NCBI GenBank assembly: GCA_009746045.1
Contig: RPFO01000026.1
Location: 1,530,150 to 1,594,149 of the forward strand
DNA from: Mesostigma viride
Lineage: Eukaryota > Streptophyta > Mesostigmatophyceae > Mesostigmatales > Mesostigmataceae
DNA length: 64,000 bases
Reading direction: 5' to 3'
Shown here: piece by piece, positions 1 to 10,100 of the stretch
How positions within the stretch are numbered: the stretch's first letter is position 1
Layout: every line of letters begins with the position of its first letter
Translations under genes and position numbers: made by a program
Notes under the pieces: model-generated
Told to the model about the DNA's origin: nothing
Databases searched by the model: none
Seen by the model: the letters and a program-made list of their open reading frames with translations, nothing else

Positions 1-612
1 ATTGAGTGGATTCATCTCAATCTCCCCATCAGAAACCCCTGGGGAGAGGGTGACCTCGTCATCAGACAGCTGAATGCTGCCGATGACGGGTCCTGGGACC
101 TTCTTGGTCCGCATTTTGAACATGTATGCGTCCCTCTTCAGCTTCCTCTCGTACCCCCCCGCTTTCTGAGCGGATGAGGGGACGATCGGCACCCCCGCTT
201 GTTCTCCACCGCTTTTGGCTATTCCGCCCTCCTCCTGAGGAGGTTGGGACGGTGCCTTAGCGGGGAGGTCAGCGGGGCTTGCCTGAGGGCTGGGGGACCG
301 CATACTGCTTACGGATTTTTGCGAGCTAGCTGGGCTAGAAAAAACAGATTTTTCGGCCTGTTCGGCCAAGGAGGTTACCTGTTTTTGCAGGGCTGCCAGC
401 TGCCGCTCTTGGGCGGCTGCCTTGACGCTTTGCTGAGCCATCGCTGTCGCTAGCTGCCTAGCCACTAGCTGTTCCTGCTCCGCCTGCGCCCTTCTTGCTT
501 TTTTAATTTTCTTGGCCGCAGCCTTCTCCTCTACTGTTGGCACCGTCTGCCAGCCAGCATCATCTATCCGCTTCTTTTTGAATTTCAGGCCTGGCATAAT
601 AGGATCTCCCAT
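1..612 (-). CDS. Gag N-terminus of a second Copia copy (partial)
   Basis: This is the reverse complement of the start of the gag ORF at 4691-5302, from its ATG (610-612 on the minus strand) to the window edge. The visible part encodes the same Lys/Arg- and Gln/Ala-rich N-terminus. I noticed one base difference from the plus-strand copy, an Arg/Cys change in the antisense frame near 450 versus 4870. The rest of the element lies to the left of the window. With the element at 4217-11520 it forms a head-to-head pair about 3.1 kb apart. The near-identity means both copies are young or were produced by a recent duplication or inversion. Structural nucleocapsid role inferred from the intact copy. 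Confidence 0.85.
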   Translation of the reverse strand, partial: MGDPIMPGLKFKKKRIDDAGWQTVPTVEEKAAAKKIKKARRAQAEQEQLVARQLATAMAQQSVKAAAQERQLAALQKQVTSLAEQAEKSVFSSPASSQKSVSSMRSPSPQASPADLPAKAPSQPPQEEGGIAKSGGEQAGVPIVPSSAQKAGGYERKLKRDAYMFKMRTKKVPGPVIGSIQLSDDEVTLSPGVSDGEIEMNPLN

Positions 613-643
613 GATTTTGTCTATGGTAAACGACTTTAATTCA

Positions 644-1086
644 AGTTAATAAACGAGTGGACCTCTCAATGCTCAATGGCCTAACGCATGTGTTTATTAC
701 AATAAATCACAAGCCCCGCACCCAACGTGCACAAGGGCATTTAGCATTGTCGACAAGCAACGCTCTGCCTGGCTGCCACGTCTGGAGCAGCCGACAGTGG
801 CCGTTGGGCTCTGTGGTGCAGCCTGAGTGGCGCGACGCCACTGCTAGACTCTCAGGACCTTAGTCCAACATCCGACACCTCAATGTCAGTCCCGAGTGGG
901 TACTGGCGACGCCGTACCGCCAATCCTACTTGGGTACTGGCGTCCGTCACCAGGACTCGGCTATCGAATAGTCTAGCCTGCCGAATCACATATAGCCGGG
1001 ACTTCTGACCGAGCCTACACGTGCGAAACCCCAGATAGCACATTGCTATCTGGTACTTAGCCTATGTCCACGACTAGAGGCTAACT
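644..1086 (-). repeat. 5' LTR of the minus-strand Copia copy
   Basis: A 443-bp LTR, the same length as those at 4217-4659 and 11078-11520 and apparently identical in sequence. It begins AGTTA and ends TAACT when read in the element's orientation. Its outer edge at 1087 abuts unrelated sequence; the matching LTR is outside the window, so its target-site duplication cannot be tested. Confidence 0.9.
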
Positions 1087-1231
1087 GTTGGGGCCACGAA
1101 AAGTGACCAAGTCCTGGGAGGGACGTTGGAAGTGGCAGTTGACAGCAACCATCCCGCTATCCCGCAAAAAGGCAGAAAACAGGGGAGTGTTGTCATTAGC
1201 AGCAGTGTCAGCAGGCGCAAAGCGACTGCCA

Positions 1232-1360
1232 GCCGGCAGTACCCACGGGGAGCGTGGCATTGGCGTCTAGCAGCATAACCAAAAAGTGGCGGGCCGGGGT
1301 GGCCCCCTCAAGGCTATGCAAGTCCTCGAAGAACTTCTGGCGTTCCAACGCAGGTAGACC
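1232..1360 (-). pseudogene. LINE apurinic-type endonuclease remnant
   Basis: The minus strand reads a segment with YAPHSG, then RQKFFEDLHSL, then HFLVMLLDANATLP. This spacing resembles the APE-type endonuclease of non-LTR retrotransposons, where an N-x-YAP block is followed by a helix and then the catalytic GDFN block; here GDFN has become LDAN. The frame stops at 1208 soon after, and no reverse transcriptase follows, so it is a short decayed piece. The match rests on motif memory only and is not certain. Confidence 0.35.
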
Positions 1361-1429
1361 ACTATGGGGTGCGTAGCCCACCCCCACCGTGAGGTGGTGT
1401 TTAGACCGCCCCTCGACGGTGGGAGTTGG

Positions 1430-1560
1430 GTCATGCTGGGGGGTAGTACCACCCCCAAGTGGCTGGAAATTTTTTTTCACATATTTATGGTTTGGAAGCA
1501 TAACTGGATTTTTATCCCATGCACAGGTCTGTTTTCCAGAAAAGTGCACTTTAGATATGT
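1430..1560 (+). mobile_element. Remnant related to the right end of transposon Y
   Basis: The stretch containing a repeated CCCCCA block, then CATATTTATGG, and later GTCTGTTTT-CAG resembles 62310-62445, the right interior of the TTAA-flanked element Y, in the same order. It lacks the terminal GAGTCCCC end, so it is an internal or degraded fragment. It separates the LINE endonuclease remnant from the RNase H remnant. Confidence 0.4.
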
Positions 1561-1584
1561 CCCATCCCCTTGGAATTGTCCTCC

Positions 1585-1713
1585 TTGGCCAATATTGAGC
1601 ATATCCCTGGGGTCGACAATCCTGCTGATGCTTTGACCAAGCTAGTGCAGAAGGCAGCAGTGCAATACAAGGTTCTTCAGTCTCTGATGGACCCATCTCA
1701 GCAAGCTGTCTAA
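1585..1713 (+). pseudogene. RNase H C-terminus of an older Copia element
   Basis: Translation from 1585 gives a 42-residue C-terminus containing IEHIPGVDNPADALTKLVQK and ending SQQAV-stop at 1711-1713. The H-I-P-G-x-x-N-x-A-D-x-L-T-K block is the conserved end of Ty1/Copia RNase H and corresponds to HLPDEENLADALTKIP in the intact element at 4217-11520, but the sequences differ enough to be another family. The upstream part of pol is missing, and the coding sequence breaks off at about 1584 against unrelated DNA. Confidence 0.75.
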
Positions 1714-3280
1714 GCTGGTGCCTGGTTATAGGGCATTGGAGAGCAGATTGTGTGGTAGTGTCAGCATTGTGACTGGCATAATACCTGTATTTTAGTCTGT
1801 ACTAAGGCTCATGGACCATGGTACACTCACTCTGATTTTAATCAGGATACAGCCAGGTTTTGGCTGGGGTTCATGCTGTTGACTACACAAGGTTGACAGG
1901 TCCATTACAGACCATGTATTCTATTTTAAAAGAAATGTATATTTGTACATACTTCTCACAATGGTCTGGGAACCTTTATACTGGGGTTTATAGGGCGGGG
2001 TTCGATTCCCTGGTATTATGTTTCTACAAGCTGGCCTGTTCAGGTGTTTGCCTGTTCAGACTTCCCTAGTTCCCCAGGGCAGGATTTAATTGTTGCCTAT
2101 GTGTTTCATTTTGTCATTTGTTTGCTGTGGCAGTTTACCATCTGGCAAGTAGACGGGCGCCGTAAGACGGGCGCCAATAGACCCCTGTTGAGAGAATGAC
2201 AGGCAAACTATTGTAATACGCCTTACTTTGTCAAGTGGTATTTTAATTGTCATGGATTTATGGTACTTATGTTGAATATGTACTGGGTTTTATGGGATTA
2301 GTATCTGGGATTAATGTAACTCACCGCCAGAAGGTCATTGTACTGGAGGCTCTACCGAGGTGATGGGATTAATTCCTGGAGAAGACCTCATAGAATTAAC
2401 CTGTATGTATTTAATTTTGTGTGCTTCTAATATCTGGTGGTACTCTGTAATGCCACTTCCATAGGTTTTTATCCATTTCTCATGGAATGGTTTTCCCTGT
2501 GGCAGATCTGTTTCTTTTCCAGTTCTTTAAAAGAAAAGGCTGGGGGAATGGCAATGGCCATTAAAGACATCTGTTCAAGCTTCAAGCTGGAGTGAAGGAC
2601 ATCTCAAGCTACTTCAAGGGTCCCTGGCAGGGGATGTGATCCCTAAAGAAAAGAAGGGATTGGAGTTAACGTAAAGGATTTACGTTAGATGGATAGAGAT
2701 TGTTACGCTCTTTCCAACGGCACCTTGAACGCCTCATTTGGTTAAGGAACGTAAAAGTTATGACGTTTCCTAGGCTGTGCCGACAGTACCCGGCGCGCCA
2801 CTGTGGGCGCGTACGGACACAGGATGTACAAGTGTCACTTTGATAGTCCGCAGGACGTTGACAGGACTTGTACAGGACTTGATGGTCAATTGATAGGTAG
2901 GCGCGCTGTAGCGCGCCAGGACCTATGAGACAATTGATGCTGAGTAGTGTACGGATAGGTCCACAGGACTAGCCGTATGGACAATTGATAGATCTGCGCG
3001 CCAAAGGCGTGCCAGAGTCTGTGTAATCAATTGATTGACAGTTCAGCTGTGACAGTGCAGCTGAATACTTGGACGCGTCCCTAACAACCTATATGTGTGA
3101 CTTGGTCGCACGTCCGGGACGCTAGTTCTTGCGTGCACGTTCTCTTGGCACTGCGACCCTGTCGCCCGTGCTGCGTGCAGTCTTGGAAGTGACGTGACTT
3201 ACGTCTGTGTTTCCTTGTTATTAATAAAGGCAACTTCCTGCAAGAACCATGGCGGAATTCGTGGCATTCACTCTCATACA
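1714..3280 (+). repeat. 3' UTR, polypurine tract and probable LTR of the older Copia element
   Basis: No gene is seen here. About 930 bp of AT-rich 3' UTR follow the RNase H stop. A purine-rich run at about 2645-2667 is in the place of a polypurine tract, and the following roughly 610 bp up to 3280 would then be the 3' LTR. It carries AATAAA-like TTAATAAAGG near 3220. The segment ends where sequence matching other LINE 3' UTRs (28085, 39160) begins. The LTR call is inferred from position, since the 5' partner is absent. Confidence 0.4.
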
Positions 3281-3346
3281 ACTATATAGAATAGCAATAG
3301 CCCTAGCAATTGTAACCATTGGAGTCACTGCCGCTAAGGCAGCCAT

Positions 3347-4144
3347 AGTTACGTTAAATAGTCGGCCGAATTAACTTGGGTGCTCGGAAGTGGTTATTCC
3401 GGGCAAAATAGTGTTCCGGCCCGATTTGCCTCAGGCGGCAAAAGGTTCCGGCACTATTTAACGTAACTAAAACCTGGCCTCGTGGAGGGGGGACGAAGAG
3501 CCCGAGACATCCGCCTAGGCCGCTGAGCACGCACCACTAAATGCGCCGGAGCTGCCTCAGTAAGGATTCGAACCCCTGACCTCCAAGGTGCACAGGTTTT
3601 AGTTACGTTAAATAGTGCCGGAACCTTTTGCCGCCTGAGGCAAATCGGTCCGTAACACTATTTTGCCCGGAATAACCACTTCCGGGCACCCAAGTTAATT
3701 CGGCCGAATTAACTTGGGTGCTCGGACGTGGTTATTCCGGGCAAAATAGTGTTCCGGCCCGATTTGCCTCAGGCGGCAAAAGGTTCCGGCACTATTTAAC
3801 GTAACTAAAACCTGTGCACCTTGGAGGTCAGGGGTTCGAATCCTTACTGAGGCAGCTCCGGCGCATTTAGTGGTGCGTGCTCAGCGGCCTAGGCGGATGT
3901 CTCGGGCTCTTCGTCCCCCCTCCACGAGGCCAGGTTTTAGTTACGTTAAATAGTGCCGGAACCTTTTGCCGCCTGAGGCAAATCGGGCCGGAACACTATT
4001 TTGCCCGGAATAACCACTTCCGAGCACCCAAGTTAATTCGGCCGAATTAACTTGGGTGCTCGGAAGTGGTTATTCCGGGCAAAATAGTGTTCCGGCCCGA
4101 TTTGCCTCAGGCGGCAAAAGGTTCCGGCACTATTTAACGTAACT
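3347..4144. mobile_element. Foldback DNA element built of three palindromes
   Basis: A 798-bp insertion in Q, flanked by the 5-bp duplication GCCAT (3342-3346 and 4145-4149); the uninterrupted site is visible near 28148 and 39212. Both ends are AGTTACGTTAAATAG inverted. It consists of a truncated palindrome (3347-3468), a 132-bp spacer (3469-3600), a 206-bp palindrome (3601-3806, centre 3703/3704), the same spacer inverted (3807-3938) and another 206-bp palindrome (3939-4144). The whole is one giant inverted repeat whose left arm has lost about 84 bp. There is no coding sequence, so it must be moved by a transposase encoded elsewhere. Superfamily not identified. Confidence 0.85.
3807..3938 (+). 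repeat. tRNA-like spacer module inside the foldback element
   Basis: This 132-bp module begins AAAACCTG and ends CAGGTTTT, and occurs inverted at 3469-3600. It contains a perfect Pol III B-box, GGTTCGAATCC (3833-3843), and about 40 bp later GCTCAGCGGCCTAGGCGG, which resembles a tRNA D-arm/A-box. The order is B then A, the reverse of a normal tRNA gene. The acceptor ends that I tried do not pair convincingly, so it is called tRNA-like rather than a tRNA gene. Confidence 0.45.
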
Positions 4145-4216
4145 GCCATGCCTAGAATGTTTGCCTAGCTGTGCCAACATACCTAGTCACGCCCGTGCGG
4201 TGCCGCCAACGCACGG

Positions 4217-4659
4217 AGTTAGCCTCTAGTCGTGGACATAGGCTAAGTACCAGATAGCAATGTGCTATCTGGGGTTTCGCACGTGTAGGCTCGGTCAGAA
4301 GTCCCGGCTATATGTGATTCGGCAGGCTAGACTATTCGATAGCCGAGTCCTGGTGACGGACGCCAGTACCCAAGTAGGATTGGCGGTACGGCGTCGCCAG
4401 TACCCACTCGGGACTGACATTGAGGTGTCGGATGTTGGACTAAGGTCCTGAGAGTCTAGCAGTGGCGTCGCGCCACTCAGGCTGCACCACAGAGCCCAAC
4501 GGCCACTGTCGGCTGCTCCAGACGTGGCAGCCAGGCAGAGCGTTGCTTGTCGACAATGCTAAATGCCCTTGTGCACGTTGGGTGCGGGGCTTGTGATTTA
4601 TTGTAATAAACACATGCGTTAGGCCATTGAGCATTGAGAGGTCCACTCGTTTATTAACT
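4217..4659 (+). repeat. 5' LTR of the Copia element
   Basis: A 443-bp terminal repeat running from AGTTAGCCTC to TTTATTAACT, matched at 11078-11520 and, inverted, at 644-1086. The short terminal inversion is AGTTA/TAACT rather than the usual TG/CA. A TGTAATAAAC stretch near its 3' end could contribute to polyadenylation. Confidence 0.92.
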
Positions 4660-4690
4660 TGAATTAAAGTCGTTTACCATAGACAAAATC

Positions 4691-7123
4691 ATGGGAGATC
4701 CTATTATGCCAGGCCTGAAATTCAAAAAGAAGCGGATAGATGATGCTGGCTGGCAGACGGTGCCAACAGTAGAGGAGAAGGCTGCGGCCAAGAAAATTAA
4801 AAAAGCAAGAAGGGCGCAGGCGGAGCAGGAACAGCTAGTGGCTAGGCAGCTAGCGACAGCAATGGCTCAGCAAAGCGTCAAGGCAGCCGCCCAAGAGCGG
4901 CAGCTGGCAGCCCTGCAAAAACAGGTAACCTCCTTGGCCGAACAGGCCGAAAAATCTGTTTTTTCTAGCCCAGCTAGCTCGCAAAAATCCGTAAGCAGTA
5001 TGCGGTCCCCCAGCCCTCAGGCAAGCCCCGCTGACCTCCCCGCTAAGGCACCGTCCCAACCTCCTCAGGAGGAGGGCGGAATAGCCAAAAGCGGTGGAGA
5101 ACAAGCGGGGGTGCCGATCGTCCCCTCATCCGCTCAGAAAGCGGGGGGGTACGAGAGGAAGCTGAAGAGGGACGCATACATGTTCAAAATGCGGACCAAG
5201 AAGGTCCCAGGACCCGTCATCGGCAGCATTCAGCTGTCTGATGACGAGGTCACCCTCTCCCCAGGGGTTTCTGATGGGGAGATTGAGATGAATCCACTCA
5301 ATCAGGCGGTCGAACAGGCCGCCGCCCAGTTTGTAGAGGCACGCCGTCTTGCACAGCAAGAGCGGGACCGCAAAAAGACAGCGGCCCGCAACATGACTGC
5401 TGAAAAGCAGCTGGCTGCCATGCAAGCTGGAGAGGTGCTCCATGAGCGCCTCTTCAATGAGCTGGTTGTTGCACAGGGGGACGAGGGGGTCACGCTAACA
5501 GCGGACCAACTCAATTCCCTCCTGTTGCAGCTGACCAAGCTGCAGGAGAAGATGCAGGCAACAGAAACGCCTGCACTCCCTGCACATACCCTCCCCACCC
5601 CTGGCACTGATTTGAGCCAAAGGGTGGTTGGAGGGGCCGTGTCACCAAGGGTGCTGCAGGGCAAGAGCCAGGGCACTGTCCCCAGCTCCCCCAGCAAACC
5701 CCCAAGTGACCCGGATGCCCAGGAGCTCCACCGCCGCAAGGTGGTGGAGAATAAACTCCTAGAGGCCATGATAGCCCGTGAGGGCGGCCTGGCAGCCCAA
5801 GCAGCAGCGCTGCAGCAGCTTGGCCAGGCCAAGGGTTTTCCTACCAGCAGTGGAGTAAGGCAAGGGGAACAAGACCCTGCGCCTGCAGCTGGAACACCAC
5901 CAGCCACTGCACTAGCACAGCAAGCTGGAACACAACCACCTTCTGCGGAGGCCCAGCAGACTGCACCCACACCAGGGCAGTCAGATAAGAGCAAGGCGGT
6001 GGCAAAAGGGACCCCAGTGGACCCAACCCCACCCACCCTTAAGGGGGACGTCCAAGAGCTGCTTGCCATACTCACGGCACAGCTCAAGACCATGGCCACC
6101 AACCCCATGGACGACCTGTCGCGCACCCAGCTGGATGGCCTCCTGGCCAGTATCTCCCAGCTGGAAAGGGGCAGGGCGAACATGGAGGAGGCTGATCTTC
6201 AACAAGCAGTCAAGACTTTCTTGGCTGAAAAGAAGGACCCGGTCAAAGGTACGTTTAACCCAAAACAAAAAGAATCTAAAATAGAAATCCCTGGCTTACC
6301 TGAGGGTTACACCCAGGAACAGGCCAAGGAATTTTTGTTTAGCCTGAACTACTGTTTTGAGTCTCTGAATGTCCAGAACTGGTTCAGTGCCTTGCGTGCA
6401 TCCACCACCATCCATAGGTCAGCCCCAGCCATTAAAACCTTGGTCCAGATTTACCAAGAAAAGGCTGGGACACCTAACCTAGCAATTGCATTGTGGCCAG
6501 CCTTCATGGATGAGCTTAAGCACTTGCTGGTGGATAGGACACAGTTTGAATCCATCCGTGGTTTCAACTGGCTTAATGCTTACCAGGTCAACAAGCAAGA
6601 CTATGCCACTGATTGCAAGAATTATAGGTTGGCTGTAGAAAAGGACCCTGATCTCAGGGGTCTGCCTGCTAGCTACCTGCTGTATTCATGGTTGTCAAAT
6701 GCTAACCTGGACAAAGCTGTGTACGCCACTGTGGTTGCAGGTCTCAAACCTCTGTGGAACGATTTCCGGGCGGGGATGAACCATATCCAAGACTGCCTGA
6801 CTCCCCTGGCTATAGGTGCTCCGTCTGCAACCCCAACCCCCAAGGTCCAACAGACCCAAGGGAAGGGGCAAGGAAAAAAGCGCCAGCTAGGGGGGCAGCA
6901 GGGCGGCCAGTCCAAGAAGGCCAAGGGCAACCAGCCCCAAGGCCAGCCGGGACAGCCTGCTCAGCTCAAGCCAAACCAGTGGAGGCGGCCCACCCCCCCA
7001 CACCTGCCCCACCCACCCCTGCACCCACTGCTCAGCCCCCCCATGCAGGTCCCAAGAACAAGTGCACCCGGTGTGGCACCAAGGGACACCAGCGGGCGGA
7101 CTGCAAGTGGAACCCCGCAGTAG
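4691..7123 (+). CDS. Gag (capsid) polyprotein of the Copia element
   Basis: An 810-residue ORF starting at the first ATG downstream of the 5' LTR (31 bp after it). Residues 1-60 are very basic. Residues about 30-70, 215-290 and 350-400 are rich in Ala, Gln, Glu and Leu and look coiled-coil, separated by Pro/Ser-rich linkers. About 530-740 is a compact region with Trp and aromatic residues (for example NYCFESLNVQNWFSALRAST) that should be the capsid domain. The 0-frame C-terminus is a Gln/Gly/Pro/Lys tail without a zinc knuckle; the knuckle is encoded in the overlapping pol frame. It should assemble virus-like particles in the cytoplasm. Identification rests on position and composition, not on a recognised Gag signature. 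Confidence 0.85.
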   Translation: MGDPIMPGLKFKKKRIDDAGWQTVPTVEEKAAAKKIKKARRAQAEQEQLVARQLATAMAQQSVKAAAQERQLAALQKQVTSLAEQAEKSVFSSPASSQKSVSSMRSPSPQASPADLPAKAPSQPPQEEGGIAKSGGEQAGVPIVPSSAQKAGGYERKLKRDAYMFKMRTKKVPGPVIGSIQLSDDEVTLSPGVSDGEIEMNPLNQAVEQAAAQFVEARRLAQQERDRKKTAARNMTAEKQLAAMQAGEVLHERLFNELVVAQGDEGVTLTADQLNSLLLQLTKLQEKMQATETPALPAHTLPTPGTDLSQRVVGGAVSPRVLQGKSQGTVPSSPSKPPSDPDAQELHRRKVVENKLLEAMIAREGGLAAQAAALQQLGQAKGFPTSSGVRQGEQDPAPAAGTPPATALAQQAGTQPPSAEAQQTAPTPGQSDKSKAVAKGTPVDPTPPTLKGDVQELLAILTAQLKTMATNPMDDLSRTQLDGLLASISQLERGRANMEEADLQQAVKTFLAEKKDPVKGTFNPKQKESKIEIPGLPEGYTQEQAKEFLFSLNYCFESLNVQNWFSALRASTTIHRSAPAIKTLVQIYQEKAGTPNLAIALWPAFMDELKHLLVDRTQFESIRGFNWLNAYQVNKQDYATDCKNYRLAVEKDPDLRGLPASYLLYSWLSNANLDKAVYATVVAGLKPLWNDFRAGMNHIQDCLTPLAIGAPSATPTPKVQQTQGKGQGKKRQLGGQQGGQSKKAKGNQPQGQPGQPAQLKPNQWRRPTPPHLPHPPLHPLLSPPMQVPRTSAPGVAPRDTSGRTASGTPQ
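6874..6880 (+). promoter_or_regulatory. Candidate -1 ribosomal frameshift site A AAA AAG
   Basis: In the gag frame the codons are GGA AAA AAG, giving the canonical X XXY YYZ heptamer A AAA AAG. Slipping back one base puts the ribosome at 6880 in the pol frame, which is open from 6754 to 10713. The site lies within the 370-nt gag/pol overlap (6754-7123). The following 60 nt are G/C-rich and could form a stimulatory stem. Function is inferred from sequence and phase. Confidence 0.75.
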
Positions 7124-10100
7124 GCGACGTGGACCTCTGCTTCGGTTGCAAGCACCCCCGCCATCTGCCCCCCGGCACGTGGTGCGACCGGCAGGACAAG
7201 GCTCCAAAAGGATGTACGTCCTCACAGCACGCCTATGTGGATTTATATGATCTCATTATCATTGGGGATAAAGACAAGGGACTGCTAGATTTTGAGGCAG
7301 CTCAGAAAATCTCCTCCACGTATAATGTGATACTGCCCTACCTCAAAGCTCTTACCCCAGCTGCTGTTGACACAGTAGACTTAAGGGAACTAGCAACCCA
7401 GCTCCACATAGCCATGGGTCATGAGGTGGTGGCAGAAAAGATTGCCAGAAGAGCAGGAGGTTCACGACTCAGGAATGCTGTCAGGTTGGCTAGAAAACAC
7501 TGCCAGCAATGTCAGTTCCATGGCCCAAAACCTCCCAAATGGCATGTCGCAACACCACCCACCCAAAGGGGAATAATTGTGGGTGATGTCGTGCATATCG
7601 ATGGTGAACAATATCTGATCCTAAAAGACACATGGTCCAGATTCACTGTCATGGAACCCCTACCTGGAATGGCTAAAGAGCAACTGCGTGCAGCACTTGT
7701 GATAGCATTGCCCAGATTCTACCCAGTTGACACTATACTGCTTGATCAACAGTTTAGCTGTCTGGCTGAGTGTGAAGGATGGGATGCTAATATTGAGATT
7801 GCTGGATTGCAAGATCATGAAGGGCAGGGTGTCATTGAAAGAACCATCAGGTCAGTCAAAACTTTAGTGGCGAAATCCACTGACCTGAAAGCCACATCTG
7901 GAAGCTATGCTGACAGAGCACTGTGGTGCAGTGAAATCTGTGCTACACTTAACCTTAGACCTGTGTTGCATGCACCATGGGGGGAAATCCTTCCCATTGG
8001 CTTACAGGCAGGTGTGTACCCTCCAGAGGTATTAGCTCTGTATAACACAGTAAGAGCTAAAGTGGCTGATAAGCTAGCTGAAAAGGACATAACACACCCC
8101 AGAACAGTATTCCAACTGGGTGAACAAGTCCTATATTTCAAAGAAACCAAACATGGCAAGACAGGCATGTGGTATGGTCCGTGCACTGTTCTAAGAATGA
8201 CCAAAAAAGGAAAAAATATGGATATTCGAAGTTTGGAAACAGGGAGAAAACACAGGGTGAGCAGTCATAGAGTTAAGAAGTATTTCCCTCCTTTGGCAGA
8301 CGTGCCAGGGGAAGAGTCCTTGAACATGGATTCCCTCCTTAACTCTGGTGAGCAAGCAGAACCACCCAGCATTCCAACACCAGGAGCTGATGATGGCACT
8401 ACCACACCCTCTGTCATTCCTCCACCCCTCAGTGAGGTACGTGTCACCCCACAACCTGGTGTAAGTCCCTCTGGGCAGAGTTCAACCAGGCATGAGGTAC
8501 CAGAGCAAAACAAAGGCAATCCAGCTGAGTTCAAATCCAAGCTAGAAAAAGCCCTGGCAGCTCTGCATAAGGCTCACAAGAGCAAGGCTAAACAAGCCTC
8601 AGGTTTGGCCAAGGTCTCTGCTGTGTGCTCCGATTATAGCCAGGAATCCTGCATCCTAGCTGTGGACACTCAGGCACAGGTCAGTGTGATCAGTGCACAA
8701 GCCATTCCTGGTCTGCAACTTGCACCCTCACCATGGACACAGGTGCAAGATTTTTCAGGCAAAACAACCTTAGATGTGTTGGGTCAAGTAATGATCCCCA
8801 TACTTGGCATCCAGACACCTTTCCAGGTAGTGGAAGGGTACATGGGCAATGCTTTGTTGGGAGAACCCTTTATCTCTTACCCAGGTGTCACCATCACTGC
8901 TAGCCAGCTGCGTGTGACTGGGGTAGGAGCCATTCCCTTGGATCACTACAAGATTCCATTGTCCCAACTGGTTCATGGATTAGATGCCTATATCAAGGCC
9001 ATTAACATCAAATATGGGCCAGGTGAAATCCCTGACCTAGAGAAAAAGGTGCACAATCAAAGGCCACACCCGCAGTCCTTTGGGGTTGGAAAGTGGGACT
9101 TAGCCATGCACTCTCCTCACAACTATGATGCTCTAATCCAACAATGCAAAACACAAAAAGGGTTTCAAAAATGGATCCAAGCCATTAGGCACCAAGCCCG
9201 CGAAGAGTGGGTGCTGCCAAACCCTAAGCATCCTGACTATAAGCCACCTGTCACTCCTGTCTGGGAAATTCCAGAAGGTGCCAAAAAGTTGAGACTCAAG
9301 TTTGTGCTAAAACACAAGGCACAGCCAGTAGGCTCACCTATATATCATGCTAGGCCATGTGTGACAGAATTAAAAGGCATGTCAAAACTGTCCAAGGGTG
9401 AACTCTACACTCCTGGGCTGCAGCAAACATCCCTCAGGATACTGCTCTCTGTCTTCCTCCACCATCTCAATGCTGGCCAAGATTATGCCTGCAAAGCTAC
9501 TGATATCAAAAGGGCTTTCCTTAGAGGGGACCCTGATAAAGCGCAAGATGTGTGGAAGGGTCAGGTCTATGTGGTTCCCACCCCTGCTGCATGGGCACAT
9601 GATATTGATGAGCCATATCTACTCCTAAATCTAGGGGTGGAAGGTTTGCAAAGTGCTCCCACTATCTTCAGAAAATCAGCAGAAGAGGTGTTCAAGAAAC
9701 TTAATGCCACTTATGATGATCTGGACCCTTGTCTCTTTGCTGTGCCCACACCCTCTGGCTTGCTCCTGTTTGTGTGGCATGGTGATGACCAACTGATTTG
9801 TGGACCAAGAGCTGAAGTTGACAAGTTCATTCAGCAGGTTCAGCAGTCATATGAGATTGGAAAGCAGACAGAGCTGGGGCCAGAACCCCTACAGTTCTGT
9901 GGCATAATGCTAGCACTGGAAGAGCAACAGGAACAGTGGGTGTGTACTCTATCCCCGCCTGCCCAGTACTTAGAAGAATGCCTAGAGCTGCTTGATATTC
10001 CGTGCATTCCTGCTCACATGTGTGCTACTGTCAAAGGAAAATTAGGGTGGCTGAGTGCTATCTGTGCACCTCATCTGGCAGTGGTCAGCAGGATTGATGA

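Noticed and set aside
852-1043. 63- and 68-codon open frames inside the 443-bp LTR, present in all three copies
   Set aside because: They are antisense or incidental frames in a noncoding LTR; conservation simply reflects LTR identity.
1990-2025. GGTTCGATTCC B-box with a good T-arm, suggesting a tRNA gene
   Set aside because: No D-arm or anticodon arm at the right distance upstream; likely a chance or very decayed tRNA-like piece.
5302-6183. 293-codon minus-strand frame across gag
   Set aside because: It mirrors the codon structure of gag on the other strand and has no start context or domain.
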